Source of the DNA: Treponema sp. UBA937
GTDB taxonomy: Bacteria > Spirochaetota > Spirochaetia > Treponematales > Breznakiellaceae
NCBI GenBank assembly: GCA_002293455.1
Contig: DBDH01000099.1
Location: 25,947-89,946 of the forward strand
Reading direction: 5' to 3'
DNA: 64,000 nt
The position numbers were made by a program, and so were the translations under genes. Below are positions 26,209 through 36,494 of the stretch, piece after piece (the first letter of the stretch is position 1; each line of letters opens with the position of its first letter). A model generated the notes under the pieces. That model was not told the origin of the DNA. It saw nothing but the letters and a program-made list of their open reading frames with translations, and did no database searches.

Positions 26209-29200
26209 GTGGAGAATTCCTCAAAACATAAGACTGGAGCTGCCGGTAAACGGAAGAGAACCAGAAATATACATATTATTATTGAAGTTCTCATTTTTAT
26301 TGCCTTGGTTGCTGTTACCGCTTTTTTGTTGCAGCCTCTCAGAATGTCGATTCTCCGTCAAATGGCCGAAACAAGGGATTATCTTATCGGGGAGGCGGAG
26401 GCATTCCTCGGCAGAAAAATAGAATACGGCTCTATGGGGCCGTCCATATTCGCGGTTTTAGATATCAGGGATATACGGATTTTAAACGATGACGGGGAAG
26501 CCGTTCTAACTATTGGAAGATTCAGGCTTTCTTATTCCCTTTTGGCCCTCATCATGGGAGAAAAGCAGAATTCGCTCAGGTCTATCAGGATTGATATGCC
26601 GGTAATCAATATGGATACGGAACGGGACGCGGATCTTATTTCGCTGCTTTTTCCGTCTTCCCAGGATGTTCCGCAAAATGATTCTGTGAGAGCCTGGCAG
26701 GGGCTTGATTTTTTACCCGATGAGATCCGGGTTCGGATGCGCGGCGGAAGCGGAATCTTCACCTTTGGAGCAAATACTGTTTCGGTACAAGGCTTATCTA
26801 TTGACAGCAGCATCCAAAATAGAAGGCTGATTTTTACCAGCCGATGGGAAGCTGAAACCGCTTTATCCGGACTCTTTGGTCAAAATATACAAACCCGCAT
26901 GTCCGGGGATATTTCCGGCGATTTTGCGGCGGATTTCAGCAACGGAAACCTTAATCTGTCTGTTCCCGTTCTTTCGGGCGATCTTTTCACGTTTAAGTCA
27001 ATAACGGTAAATCTTTCTGTAACGCCTGAAGTAATCGAATTAAGAAAGATTAAAGACCGCTCTCCTTATGATCTTTTTGTGCGCTATGAAATTGATACAA
27101 ATACGCTCAATGCGGAACTTTTTGCGGATAATTTTTCTCCCGGTGATATATTGAGTTTTAACGGAAATTGGCGGTCTTATAATGAATGGCTCAATACTCA
27201 CATATCCGGGTCCGCGTCCTTTTTAAGAAGCAGTGATGAAAACATTCAGTATGAAATTGATTTGTCGGGCATAACTCCTCCGCAATTCACGGCGGAGGAC
27301 GCGTCTTTTGAAATAAAAGGCAAAGGGGATGCCGTCCGGGCGGATTTCTTTCCGCTTCACCTTAGTCTTCCCCTGGGGGAAATTTTCTTTGAGGGTGATG
27401 TGCAATTTGCTCCCGCGGCGGTGAACGGCAATTTATCAATAAACGATATATCCTTAACCAGAGAAAATGCTTTAAACGCCGATTTTGTGATAAACACGTT
27501 TGACAATGAAATAAGTATTTTCAGTGAAAGCATAATCATCGGCTCTTTAACACTGTCAGCCTTCGACGCGTATCTTATAAACGAGAACAATGAGTTGTCT
27601 TTTACGGTTTCGGCCTTCCGCTTTCGGGATATTGAATCTTACGATAATGTTTCGCTCAGCCGGGTGAATCTGGATGGTTCTTACGAGTTTAATCCCCGGC
27701 ATCTTCAGGTGACGTTTTTATTGGATTCCTTTTCTGTCGAAGACATGATAGAAGCGGCGAGTCCTTTTGTACATACATCAGCAATACCGGACATGGTGAA
27801 AGATCAAACCGGTAATATGCTCGTTACAACGGAAGTGTTTGTTACTACCGATTTTGAATATATTTCATATAACGCGCCCCGTTTTGTCGCGGCTTACAGC
27901 GGGAACCGCGATGTGCTTGCCTTGTTCTCACTTTCCGGCACCGACAGAAGGTTTGAACTGAGCAACGGAAGCATTTTGGCTGAAAAAACGCTTGATTTTT
28001 CCGGTGACGCGGACTTTTCCGACATCAACGATATTTCATTTTCCTTTCAGGCTGTGTACGATGATTTTTCTTATTTTGTTGATGGTCTCTTCCTTGACCA
28101 AAGATCGCTTAATATCAACGGTTCCTATGGATTTAGCGCATATATGACTTTGGCAGATGACGGGAATTATTCCGGGTCAATCTTCGCGGATTCTGTGCCT
28201 ATTCCCCTGGAAAACGGTACGGCAAGATTTAGTCTGTCAACATTTGTCCGCTGGGCTGATGTTCAGTTCTGGTCGGTGGATGTGGAACGCCTGGAATTTG
28301 TTGATATTCCGCTGCCCGGCGGTGCGGCAGGGCATGTTTCCATACAGGGTATTGCCGACAATGACGGAGCAATTTTTCCCCGTATTTATTTTGATGACGG
28401 AAAAGGATCGCTCACAGGAACAGCCAGGGCCGATTGGGAGAATACGTTTTCTTCTGCCGCCCTTTCCGTTTTGTTAAGCGACCAGGCAGGGCTTGAAAGG
28501 TATTCCATACAGGCAGCCTATGCGAATCAAATATTCGACGCCTCGGTTTCCGGTTTTGGAATGCGGTTAAGCCGCTTTGTAGAACATACCAGCAATATTA
28601 TCGCCTCCGTTGATGCCGATTTTCATTGGTCTTCGGTACAATCGTTTTCTTTGGGAATCGATATTTCTTCTCTCACGGGAATGATTGGTACTTATCCCAT
28701 CAACGCCTATGCGCATATCGATGCGGACCAGGACAAGGCCATTGTACAGAACATCCGGGTGCTTTTCGGTGATTTTGAAATAGATATTCCGTCGATAGAA
28801 ATGAATCTCATCCGGTCTGATCTTAACGGCTCAATGAATATCAGCGGTACCGCTGTCGAAAAAAATATAGATATCGGGTTAAGGGCCAATGTAAACTACA
28901 AACCCATCGACTCCTGGCTGCAAATTCCGGAAGCCGTCAATTCTTTTCAGGGATCCCTGGATGTGTACAAATTCCATATTGACACAAAAGCCGTGACTGA
29001 ACCGTTTCAATTCACTGTTTCCAACGATGAAACATTGCTGACCGTCAACGGCGGTCCCAAGGAGATGATCCGCTTCTCCATGTCTCCTGAAGGAGATTTT
29101 TACATGGGATTTTCAAATCCGGCTCCGCTCCGGGGTTCTGTTATCGGCAATATTTCTCAAGGACAGATTGATGCCCATACATCGAACTTATATGTAGATA

Positions 29201-30597
29201 TGGTCCCGTTATTCGCAATGGTTCCTGATTATATAACAGAAACTATTAATGTCTCCGGAGGCTTTGTTGATGTTTCCGTCCAGGTGAAAGGTTCTCTTTT
29301 AGAACCGGAATTCTTCGGGACCGCAAAGGGAACCAGCATCCGTATACAACTTCCTCAGTATCTTGCCGCTGATATTGGTCCGACCCCCATAATCGCCAAA
29401 CTGGAAGGCACCGAAATGACTTTTGGTCCTGTCATTACCCGCGTCGGAGACGGACTTGCCCAGGTATCCGGAGATTTTCTCTTTAACGGGTGGGTTCCCG
29501 ATACTTTTACCCTTAACATACTTGTCGAGGAAGCATCCCCCATTCCCTACGCGTTGGATTTGGGAGGCATTAAGGCGGCAGGAGACGCATCCGGAAAATT
29601 GATAATCAATCTTGAAGGTACTGTTATAGATGTCCAGGGAGATGTAACAGGATATAATACGATTGTAACTATGGGAGATGCCGAAAGCGGAAGCACCGCA
29701 TCTGCTGATCCTGACAGAACAGCAACGGATGCCGTGGTAGACATAAATATTACTGCCGGTTCGCGGGTTGAATTCCTTTATCCAAATGAATCTTTCCCAA
29801 TAGTCAGCGCTTATGCCAGTCTTGGGTCCAGTATTCATGTTATGGCCGACAGCGCGTCCGGAAGTGTTTCCGTAAAGGGCGATGTCGGCATCAGAGGCGG
29901 AGAGATTTATTACATTAACCGGAGTTTCTATATCCGTGAGGGAACCTTGCATCTTAATGAAACCGAACAGCAATTTAATCCCCTTATCAGCGCCAGGGCG
30001 GATATCAATGAAATTTCACAAGAAGGCCCGGTCACCATCTCTTTGATATTGGATAACGCGCCTGTTATGTCGTTTACTCCGCGTTTTGAATCGAATCCTC
30101 CCTTGTCACAGCTTGAAATAATGAGTATTTTAGGGCAGGCTTCGTCTGAGGGACTGGCAAATCCCTTCTTTGTGATTGCTACAGGTACCGATCTTTTGTC
30201 CCGGATTGCCGGACTTCAAAGTTTGCAACGGAATGTGCGTGATTTTTTCAGGTTGGATATGTTTTCGGTCCGAACCCCGGTTTTACAAAATATTTTATTT
30301 TTGGTAACAGGAATTCAGCAGCCTGACAACGGTTTAAGAGAAATAGGTAACTTTTTGGACAACACAAGTGTTTATATAGGGAAGTACATAACCAAGGATG
30401 TTTTTTTTCAAGGTATCGGTTCTATACGGTATGATGAAACAGCGGAAGAAACAGGCGGGATTCGGTTTGGACTTGATCTCGGACTGGAGTTTAACAGTCC
30501 TTTCGCCAACATGAAATTGAATCTTGTTCCGCAGCATCTGGAAAATATGTTTATTGACGATCTTTCGTTTACTTTAAGCTGGAAATGGACATTCTAA
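26209..30597 (+). CDS. TamB-family translocation and assembly module protein
   Basis: The 1462-residue protein has a single N-terminal membrane segment (IEVLIFIALVAVTAFLLQPL) after a basic tip. A very long beta-rich region follows, with the DUF490/TamB domain at the C-terminus (VDINITAGSRVEFLYP, then GEIYYINRSFYIREGTLHLNE). TamB proteins span the periplasm and shuttle lipids or assemble outer-membrane proteins with TamA or BamA. It starts at GTG 26209 with ATAAGG upstream and ends 59 bases before the bamA start. It is in the position of T. pallidum tp0325, as I recall. Terminal FTLSWKWTF fits a final barrel strand. Confidence 0.9.
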   Translation: MENSSKHKTGAAGKRKRTRNIHIIIEVLIFIALVAVTAFLLQPLRMSILRQMAETRDYLIGEAEAFLGRKIEYGSMGPSIFAVLDIRDIRILNDDGEAVLTIGRFRLSYSLLALIMGEKQNSLRSIRIDMPVINMDTERDADLISLLFPSSQDVPQNDSVRAWQGLDFLPDEIRVRMRGGSGIFTFGANTVSVQGLSIDSSIQNRRLIFTSRWEAETALSGLFGQNIQTRMSGDISGDFAADFSNGNLNLSVPVLSGDLFTFKSITVNLSVTPEVIELRKIKDRSPYDLFVRYEIDTNTLNAELFADNFSPGDILSFNGNWRSYNEWLNTHISGSASFLRSSDENIQYEIDLSGITPPQFTAEDASFEIKGKGDAVRADFFPLHLSLPLGEIFFEGDVQFAPAAVNGNLSINDISLTRENALNADFVINTFDNEISIFSESIIIGSLTLSAFDAYLINENNELSFTVSAFRFRDIESYDNVSLSRVNLDGSYEFNPRHLQVTFLLDSFSVEDMIEAASPFVHTSAIPDMVKDQTGNMLVTTEVFVTTDFEYISYNAPRFVAAYSGNRDVLALFSLSGTDRRFELSNGSILAEKTLDFSGDADFSDINDISFSFQAVYDDFSYFVDGLFLDQRSLNINGSYGFSAYMTLADDGNYSGSIFADSVPIPLENGTARFSLSTFVRWADVQFWSVDVERLEFVDIPLPGGAAGHVSIQGIADNDGAIFPRIYFDDGKGSLTGTARADWENTFSSAALSVLLSDQAGLERYSIQAAYANQIFDASVSGFGMRLSRFVEHTSNIIASVDADFHWSSVQSFSLGIDISSLTGMIGTYPINAYAHIDADQDKAIVQNIRVLFGDFEIDIPSIEMNLIRSDLNGSMNISGTAVEKNIDIGLRANVNYKPIDSWLQIPEAVNSFQGSLDVYKFHIDTKAVTEPFQFTVSNDETLLTVNGGPKEMIRFSMSPEGDFYMGFSNPAPLRGSVIGNISQGQIDAHTSNLYVDMVPLFAMVPDYITETINVSGGFVDVSVQVKGSLLEPEFFGTAKGTSIRIQLPQYLAADIGPTPIIAKLEGTEMTFGPVITRVGDGLAQVSGDFLFNGWVPDTFTLNILVEEASPIPYALDLGGIKAAGDASGKLIINLEGTVIDVQGDVTGYNTIVTMGDAESGSTASADPDRTATDAVVDINITAGSRVEFLYPNESFPIVSAYASLGSSIHVMADSASGSVSVKGDVGIRGGEIYYINRSFYIREGTLHLNETEQQFNPLISARADINEISQEGPVTISLILDNAPVMSFTPRFESNPPLSQLEIMSILGQASSEGLANPFFVIATGTDLLSRIAGLQSLQRNVRDFFRLDMFSVRTPVLQNILFLVTGIQQPDNGLREIGNFLDNTSVYIGKYITKDVFFQGIGSIRYDETAEETGGIRFGLDLGLEFNSPFANMKLNLVPQHLENMFIDDLSFTLSWKWTF

Positions 30598-30656
30598 TCC
30601 TTATTTGGGGCTTGCCCTAGAATACCGGGTTTTATATGATGTGGAGAGGAGTTTTG

Positions 30657-33179
30657 ATGCGCCGACTGTTAATCGTAATTGTTTTAATTGAAATCTTCGC
30701 GGGTTTTGTTTTTACAGCAGATGTATCCGCCCAGCAGCAAGCTGATTGGTACCAGGGAAAGCCGATAAGGGATATTACTTTCGATGGACTCAGACATGTT
30801 GATGTAAAAGAATTGGAATCCGTAACCGATCCTTACATCGGCAGGCTGTTTAACGACGATGTCTTTCTTGAATTGCAAAGCAAAATTTATGCTTTGGAAT
30901 ATTTTGATCTTATTTCTCCCAGCGCGGTCCCCTCCGATAACCGGGGCAGCGAGGTAATTATACGGTTTTCCGTTACCGAAAGGCCTATTATTTCGCAAAT
31001 ATCTTTTGTGGGAAACAGCAATATCCGAAACAGCCAGTTACTGGATATCGTGTCTCTCAAAGTCAACGATGTATCCAACCAAATGAAAACAGCGGTTGAT
31101 GAGTTGGCTATTCAAAACAAGTATCAGGAAGAAGGATTTCCGGATGCAAGCGTCCGCTCGGAATTCAAACAAAATAATAACGGCACTATTACCCTCATTT
31201 TTTATATAAACGAAGGCGAAAAAATCAGCATTGAAAGGATACGTTTTGAGGGAAATACGGTTTTTACCGAAAGAATTCTTAAAAACCAGATGAGTCTTAA
31301 AGAACGGGGATTGCTTGCCGTCTTTCAAGACGGAGCCTTTCAGGAGTTAAAACTTACCGCCGACCGGGCTGCCGTAACTCAGTATTATCATGACAGAGGC
31401 TATATCGACGCGGCGGTAACCGACGTTATCCAGGATGTGCGGAAAAACGAAAACGGTGAAAATATGATGACGCTGACATTCAGAATCTATGAAGGCCGCA
31501 TCTATCGATTTACCGGCGTAACCTTTGAAGGTAATGTGATTTTCTCCGGAGAACAGCTTTCTTCCCATGTTTCATCCAAGCCGGGAAGTGTGGTAAATGC
31601 CCGGCAGATTGAAGCTGACCTCCAGGCGGTGGCGAATATTTATTACGAAAACGGCTATATCTTTAATACTATTGCCAGGGAAGAAATCAAGAATTCCGAT
31701 GAGGGAACAATCGGATATCATATTATGATTGTTGAAAGAAGCCGGGCGTACATAGAAAGCATTACAGTCGTAGGCAATGAAAAAACCAAAGATGAGGTAA
31801 TCCTTCGGGAATTTGATCTTGAACCCGGCGATGTTTTTTCCAGAACAAAGGTTATGGACGGACTCCGAAACCTGTATAATCTTCAATTTTTCTCGATAAT
31901 TGTTCCGGAAACTCCCGAAGGCAGTGTGGACAATTTGATGAACCTTGTCATCAATGTTGAAGAACAGCCCACCACGGATTTAAGTTTCGGTTTAACCTTT
32001 TCGGGAATTTCCGATCCCGATACCTTTCCTATTTCTCTTGCGCTGAAATTCAATGACAGGAATTTTCTGGGATACGGAAACACCCTCGGCGCCGAGTTAA
32101 ACCTTTCCCCTTCCAATCAGACGGTTTCGGTAAATTATACCCAGCGGTGGATTTTCGGTCTGCCTTTATCCGGAGGCTTTGATCTTACCGTAGGCCGCCA
32201 AACACGCAAAGGTTACATCGATAATTTAGCTCCTTTTTTTAATGGCAATGAAGATTTTGCTTTTCCGGACGGCCCCTGGAACAGCTACGACGAGTACGAA
32301 GATTACGGCGGCGCTCCGCCTGATGCCTATTTGATGGATTATACCCAATGGCAGATCAGCCTCGGTTTTAACACGGGATACCGGTGGATATTCCGTCCCG
32401 GAATTCTTGCCCTGAACGGCGGCATCCGGATTGGTATTGTCAGAAACGATTACGAAGCGGATTTATACCGTCCCTTTGATCCTGTACTACGGGATAGAAA
32501 TAATCAGTGGACCCCGGATAATTCGATTTCTCTGAGCCTTTCGTTGGATAACCGGGATATTTTCTACGATCCTTCCAACGGTTATTATTTTTCGCAGAGG
32601 CTTGGTTTCTACGGCATTATTCCGCAGGAACGTGAACATTATATGCGCAGCGATACCAAGGCGGAATATTTTCTTACGCTCTTTAACCTTCCTATTACCG
32701 ATAAATTTGCTTTTAAAGGAGTATTCGGCATTCATACCGGGGTGTCGTTCCTCTTTCCTTCACTCGGTTATCCTTTGGAAATTGAGTCGCCGAACAAACT
32801 GTATATTGACGGCATGTTTAATGCCCGCGGCTGGAGCGATGACCGTTTAACCCGCGGTCTTGCTTTATGGGAAAATTGGGCGGAAATCCGCTTCCCCATT
32901 GTTCCGGGGATTTTAGCACTGGATACCTTCTTTGACATGGCGGCGGTTTCTCTTACTCCGGGGGATTTCTTTACCAATTTTTCCGCCGAACAGATGCGCT
33001 TCTCTTTTGGAATCGGAGCTCGTTTTTCCATAGCGCAGTTCCCTTTCAGACTTATGCTTGCGAAACGCTTCAAAATTGTTGACGGGCAGGTTGAATGGCA
33101 AACCGGAAATATTAACCCAAGCGGCAAAAACCGTGATGGAATGGATCTTTTTATATCATTTACAATGTCCACATATTAA
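30657..33179 (+). CDS. bamA: Outer-membrane protein assembly factor BamA
   Basis: ATG 30657 is chosen because GGAGAGGAG precedes it and a signal peptide follows (RRLLIVIVLIEIFAGFVFTA); the ATG at 30636 lacks this. The 840-residue protein has five POTRA-type repeats, starting with IRDITFDGLRHVDVKELESV and including IERIRFEGNTVFTERILKNQ. A C-terminal 16-stranded barrel follows (from NLSPSNQTVSVNYTQRWIFG on). It inserts barrels into the outer membrane and folds the other barrel proteins in this window. It is in the position I recall for T. pallidum tp0326. The next gene, skp, encodes its usual chaperone. Confidence 0.96.
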   Translation: MRRLLIVIVLIEIFAGFVFTADVSAQQQADWYQGKPIRDITFDGLRHVDVKELESVTDPYIGRLFNDDVFLELQSKIYALEYFDLISPSAVPSDNRGSEVIIRFSVTERPIISQISFVGNSNIRNSQLLDIVSLKVNDVSNQMKTAVDELAIQNKYQEEGFPDASVRSEFKQNNNGTITLIFYINEGEKISIERIRFEGNTVFTERILKNQMSLKERGLLAVFQDGAFQELKLTADRAAVTQYYHDRGYIDAAVTDVIQDVRKNENGENMMTLTFRIYEGRIYRFTGVTFEGNVIFSGEQLSSHVSSKPGSVVNARQIEADLQAVANIYYENGYIFNTIAREEIKNSDEGTIGYHIMIVERSRAYIESITVVGNEKTKDEVILREFDLEPGDVFSRTKVMDGLRNLYNLQFFSIIVPETPEGSVDNLMNLVINVEEQPTTDLSFGLTFSGISDPDTFPISLALKFNDRNFLGYGNTLGAELNLSPSNQTVSVNYTQRWIFGLPLSGGFDLTVGRQTRKGYIDNLAPFFNGNEDFAFPDGPWNSYDEYEDYGGAPPDAYLMDYTQWQISLGFNTGYRWIFRPGILALNGGIRIGIVRNDYEADLYRPFDPVLRDRNNQWTPDNSISLSLSLDNRDIFYDPSNGYYFSQRLGFYGIIPQEREHYMRSDTKAEYFLTLFNLPITDKFAFKGVFGIHTGVSFLFPSLGYPLEIESPNKLYIDGMFNARGWSDDRLTRGLALWENWAEIRFPIVPGILALDTFFDMAAVSLTPGDFFTNFSAEQMRFSFGIGARFSIAQFPFRLMLAKRFKIVDGQVEWQTGNINPSGKNRDGMDLFISFTMSTY

Positions 33180-33194
33180 TTTAGGATGATAAGG

Positions 33195-33731
33195 ATGAAA
33201 ACGAAACGGATTATTATATTTTTAGTATTATTGATTTGCGGTTTTTTTTCATTGGGAGCCCAGCAAATAACAAAATTTGCGCTTGTGGATTTATCCAGGG
33301 TATATACTTCCTTTTTCAGGGATTCGAGGCCCGTAAGGGAATTTGAAGCAAGAAGCGCGCGCGTGCAGGTTGAAATCAATAAAATGAACGATGAAATCGT
33401 GACGCTGAAAAGTCAGCTTTTGGACGCTCAAATCCAGGATGATAATGCCAGAGTCCTTCGGCTGGAAAATGATATTTTTAGAAAATCCGAATTCCTGCAG
33501 CAGTACTATCAAACTAAAACGGAAGAGCTGGAAATGCAGAAAAAAACGCTTCTTTCTTCCAATGATTTTTTACAGCAAGTATATGATGAGATAAGAATTA
33601 TTGCCGAAAGCGAAGGTTACAGTATGGTGTTAAGCCTGAAAGATAATGAGGAGATTCTCTGGTACAGTCCGACGGTCGATATTACCGAAACCATCATTCA
33701 AAATCTGGTAAGTAAAGCCGGCAGCCGGTAA
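33195..33731 (+). CDS. Periplasmic OmpH/Skp-type chaperone
   Basis: The 178-residue protein has a signal peptide (MKTKRIIIFLVLLICGFFSL) and then KFALVDLSRVYTSFFRDSRPVREFEARSA. A long coiled-coil follows (NDEIVTLKSQLLDAQIQDDNARVL), returning through VYDEIRIIAESEGYSMVLS. This is the Skp/OmpH tentacle layout. It escorts unfolded outer-membrane proteins to BamA. I start at ATG 33195, where AGGA is 8 bases upstream; ATG 33186 sits directly against its AGG. The previous stop is 15 bases away. It takes the place I recall for tp0327. Confidence 0.9.
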   Translation: MKTKRIIIFLVLLICGFFSLGAQQITKFALVDLSRVYTSFFRDSRPVREFEARSARVQVEINKMNDEIVTLKSQLLDAQIQDDNARVLRLENDIFRKSEFLQQYYQTKTEELEMQKKTLLSSNDFLQQVYDEIRIIAESEGYSMVLSLKDNEEILWYSPTVDITETIIQNLVSKAGSR

Positions 33732-33767
33732 TAGGGGGGCTTTACGAGTTCCTCAGAATCCAAACCC

Positions 33768-36425
33768 ATGATGGAGCAATACCGCCGGATAAAAAGGGAC
33801 CATCAGGGAGAAGTGCTGTTTTTTCGTTTGGGCGATTTCTATGAAATGTTCGCGGAAGACGCTCTGGAAATATCGGCGCTTTTAAATCTTACATTGACGA
33901 ACCGCCAGGGACTTCCCATGTGCGGCGTTCCTTATCATGCCGCCCGTTCTTACATTGCCCGTCTTTTAAAGTACGGGAAAAAAATAGCCGTCTGCGAACA
34001 GGTTTCGGAACCGGGCAAGGGCAGGGGGATTGTTGACCGGAAAGTCATCGAAATAATTACTCCGGGAACAACAGTTGATGAAGATTATCTTGAAAAAGGA
34101 AATTTCAATTATCTTGCGGCTCTTTCCGTCTATAAAAGTTTTTTTTCTTTCGCCTATATCGATCTTTCTACGGGAGATTTCAGAACCAGTTCTTTTCCCA
34201 TTGAAAACGGTCTTGAACATTTCAGGCAGGAACTTGAACGGCTTGATGTAAAAGAAATGATCGTCCAGGAATCTATTCTGGAAGAATATGCGTCGATAGC
34301 GGAAACTATTTTTAACAGAACAGAACTCACCGTGAGCCGCTGGGCCGATTGGCTTTTTGATTTTGAACGGAGCAGGGAAAGGCTTCTCCGGCAATTCGGA
34401 ACAGCCAGTCTAAAAGCGTTCGGCATTGCGGATGACGCTCCCGAAATCGTATCCGCCGGCGCGCTTTTGGATTATATCGATACTACCGCGCAAAGCGTTC
34501 TGCCCCATATTCAAACGATTTCGGTTTATAATGATGATGAATATATCAGCATAGACGAATCATCCCAAAGAAACCTTGAACTTATCCGCAATCTTCGCGA
34601 CGGAGACGTACGCTATTCCTTGCTTGAGGTGATGGATGAAACAAAAACCGCCATGGGCCGCCGCCTGCTTAAATGGCGGATTCTGCATCCTTTGCGGAAC
34701 ATCGACGCTGTCGAAAAGAGGCTTTCCAATGTGGAAACGATTTACCGGGATCAAAGCCGTTTGAATTCGTTCCGCGTAATTTTGGCAAAAACTCCCGACC
34801 TTGAAAGGCTTTGTTCCCGGCTTGCTATGGATAAAGCCCACGGCAAAGATATGATTTCCATCCGGAACAGCCTTGTTTCCTTTCAGGAGATACATGAACT
34901 TTCCTCTGTGCTGCATCTTTATTTTGAGAAGGGCGGAAATTTTGCGGAAGATACGTTTCATCGTCTTATGGATCTTAAAGAACTGCTTGAACGCGGATTA
35001 ATTGATGAGCCGTCCATCTTGTTAACCGAAGGCAATTTAATCCGGGAAGGATTCAGTAATGAGCTCGATACGCTGCGCCTGCTTCGGGATGAAGGCAGAA
35101 ATCTTCTGGAAGCCTATCTTGAGGAAGAACGGGAACTTACCGGCATCCAAACTTTAAAAATCCGCTACAACCGTTTGATCGGCTATTTTTTTGAAGTAAG
35201 CAAAACGCATCTTTCAAAAGTTCCGTCTCATTTTATCCGGCGGCAGGGAATCGCGGGCGGAGAAAGATACAGTACCGACCGTTTGGCGGCATTGGAATCG
35301 GACATTAACGGAGCTCATGACAAGGTTGTAGAACTTGAAAAGAAACTGTTTCTTGAAATGCGGGAAACCGCCAAAAAACTCGGTGCCGAGCTTACCGCCG
35401 CTGCCGGAAGAATCGCCGAAATTGATGTGTCCCAGTCTTTGGCGCGCGCCGCCGTTATTCACGGATGGATAAAACCGGAGCTGAGCGAAGAAAACAGTAT
35501 CGCAATCGATGAGGGAAGGCATCCCGTGGTGGAAGCCCACCTTGGACGCGGGGAGTTTGTTCCGAATAAGGTTTCCCTTGACGGCGGCGGCATTTCTTTT
35601 GCCCTTATCACCGGTCCTAATATGGCCGGAAAATCCACCTACCTGAGGCAGGCGGCCTTAATCGTTATTATGGCGCAGGCGGGGAGTTTTATTCCCGCAA
35701 AAGAAGCGGTCATCGGGATTGTGGACCGGATTTATTGCAGGGTAGGGGCGTCTGATAATCTTGCCAGGGGAGAATCGACCTTTCTTGTTGAAATGAATGA
35801 AACCGCTCACATTCTGCATACGGCGACGAAGCGGAGCCTTGTCATCATGGATGAAGTGGGGCGGGGTACCGGAACAAATGACGGGCTTTCTATTGCGTGG
35901 GCAATCTGCGAAGAACTCCTGGAACACATTCAATGCCGGACGCTTTTCGCGACCCATTATCATGAATTGTCCATGATACGGCATCCCAAGATGGCGAACC
36001 GTTCCATGGAAGTGCTTGACCGTGACGGAGAAATTATCTTCCTCCGAAAACTTGCCGAAGGCGCCGCGGAAGAATCCTACGGACTGCATGTGGCAAAGCT
36101 GGCCGGTATTCCCGAAAGGGTTTTGGAAAAAGCCGAAAGAATTATGGCGAGGCTGACATTGAACGGGGCAAAAATGAACAACAATGATGATGATTCTGTC
36201 CCGGTTCAATCCGTAAAAGTCTTGCCGGCGGCGGCAAAGCTTTCCCCTCATGAACAAATGATTATTGATGATATTACCGCAATCGATCCCGACAGGCTTA
36301 TGCCGGTGGAAGCCTTAAACAAAATTCATGTCTGGAACAAGATAATCAAAGACGGGAGTGTTCCGGTAAAAAAACGGAGACAGAAACCGGAAGAAGCGGA
36401 ACAAAGTCCGTCCTTGTTTGATTGA
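33768..36425 (+). CDS. mutS: DNA mismatch repair protein MutS
   Basis: At 885 residues it has MutS length. The N-terminal mismatch-binding loop has RLGDFYEMFAEDAL with the F-x-E motif. The connector and clamp follow. The ATPase carries ITGPNMAGKSTYLRQA, SLVIMDEVGRGTGTNDG and FATHYHEL. MutS binds mismatches as a dimer and starts repair with MutL. At the ATG 33768 there is no ribosome binding site. Upstream in frame are eight codons (ending ESKP before MMEQY) resembling the usual MutS head; they begin with ACG at 33744, after GGGGGG at 33734-33739. The true start is therefore unclear. Confidence 0.95.
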   Translation: MMEQYRRIKRDHQGEVLFFRLGDFYEMFAEDALEISALLNLTLTNRQGLPMCGVPYHAARSYIARLLKYGKKIAVCEQVSEPGKGRGIVDRKVIEIITPGTTVDEDYLEKGNFNYLAALSVYKSFFSFAYIDLSTGDFRTSSFPIENGLEHFRQELERLDVKEMIVQESILEEYASIAETIFNRTELTVSRWADWLFDFERSRERLLRQFGTASLKAFGIADDAPEIVSAGALLDYIDTTAQSVLPHIQTISVYNDDEYISIDESSQRNLELIRNLRDGDVRYSLLEVMDETKTAMGRRLLKWRILHPLRNIDAVEKRLSNVETIYRDQSRLNSFRVILAKTPDLERLCSRLAMDKAHGKDMISIRNSLVSFQEIHELSSVLHLYFEKGGNFAEDTFHRLMDLKELLERGLIDEPSILLTEGNLIREGFSNELDTLRLLRDEGRNLLEAYLEEERELTGIQTLKIRYNRLIGYFFEVSKTHLSKVPSHFIRRQGIAGGERYSTDRLAALESDINGAHDKVVELEKKLFLEMRETAKKLGAELTAAAGRIAEIDVSQSLARAAVIHGWIKPELSEENSIAIDEGRHPVVEAHLGRGEFVPNKVSLDGGGISFALITGPNMAGKSTYLRQAALIVIMAQAGSFIPAKEAVIGIVDRIYCRVGASDNLARGESTFLVEMNETAHILHTATKRSLVIMDEVGRGTGTNDGLSIAWAICEELLEHIQCRTLFATHYHELSMIRHPKMANRSMEVLDRDGEIIFLRKLAEGAAEESYGLHVAKLAGIPERVLEKAERIMARLTLNGAKMNNNDDDSVPVQSVKVLPAAAKLSPHEQMIIDDITAIDPDRLMPVEALNKIHVWNKIIKDGSVPVKKRRQKPEEAEQSPSLFD

Positions 36426-36432
36426 TTAATTG

Positions 36433-36448
36433 AAAACGCCGCGTTTTT
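36433..36448 (+). terminator. Weak terminator-like hairpin after mutS
   Basis: AAAACG-CCG-CGTTTT with a further T forms a 6-base stem just 8 bases after the mutS stop. It is short, so termination may be partial. Confidence 0.35.
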
Positions 36449-36494
36449 ATAAGATAAACACAAGCAGTATCGTTCTTGGTGCCATCTATATCAT

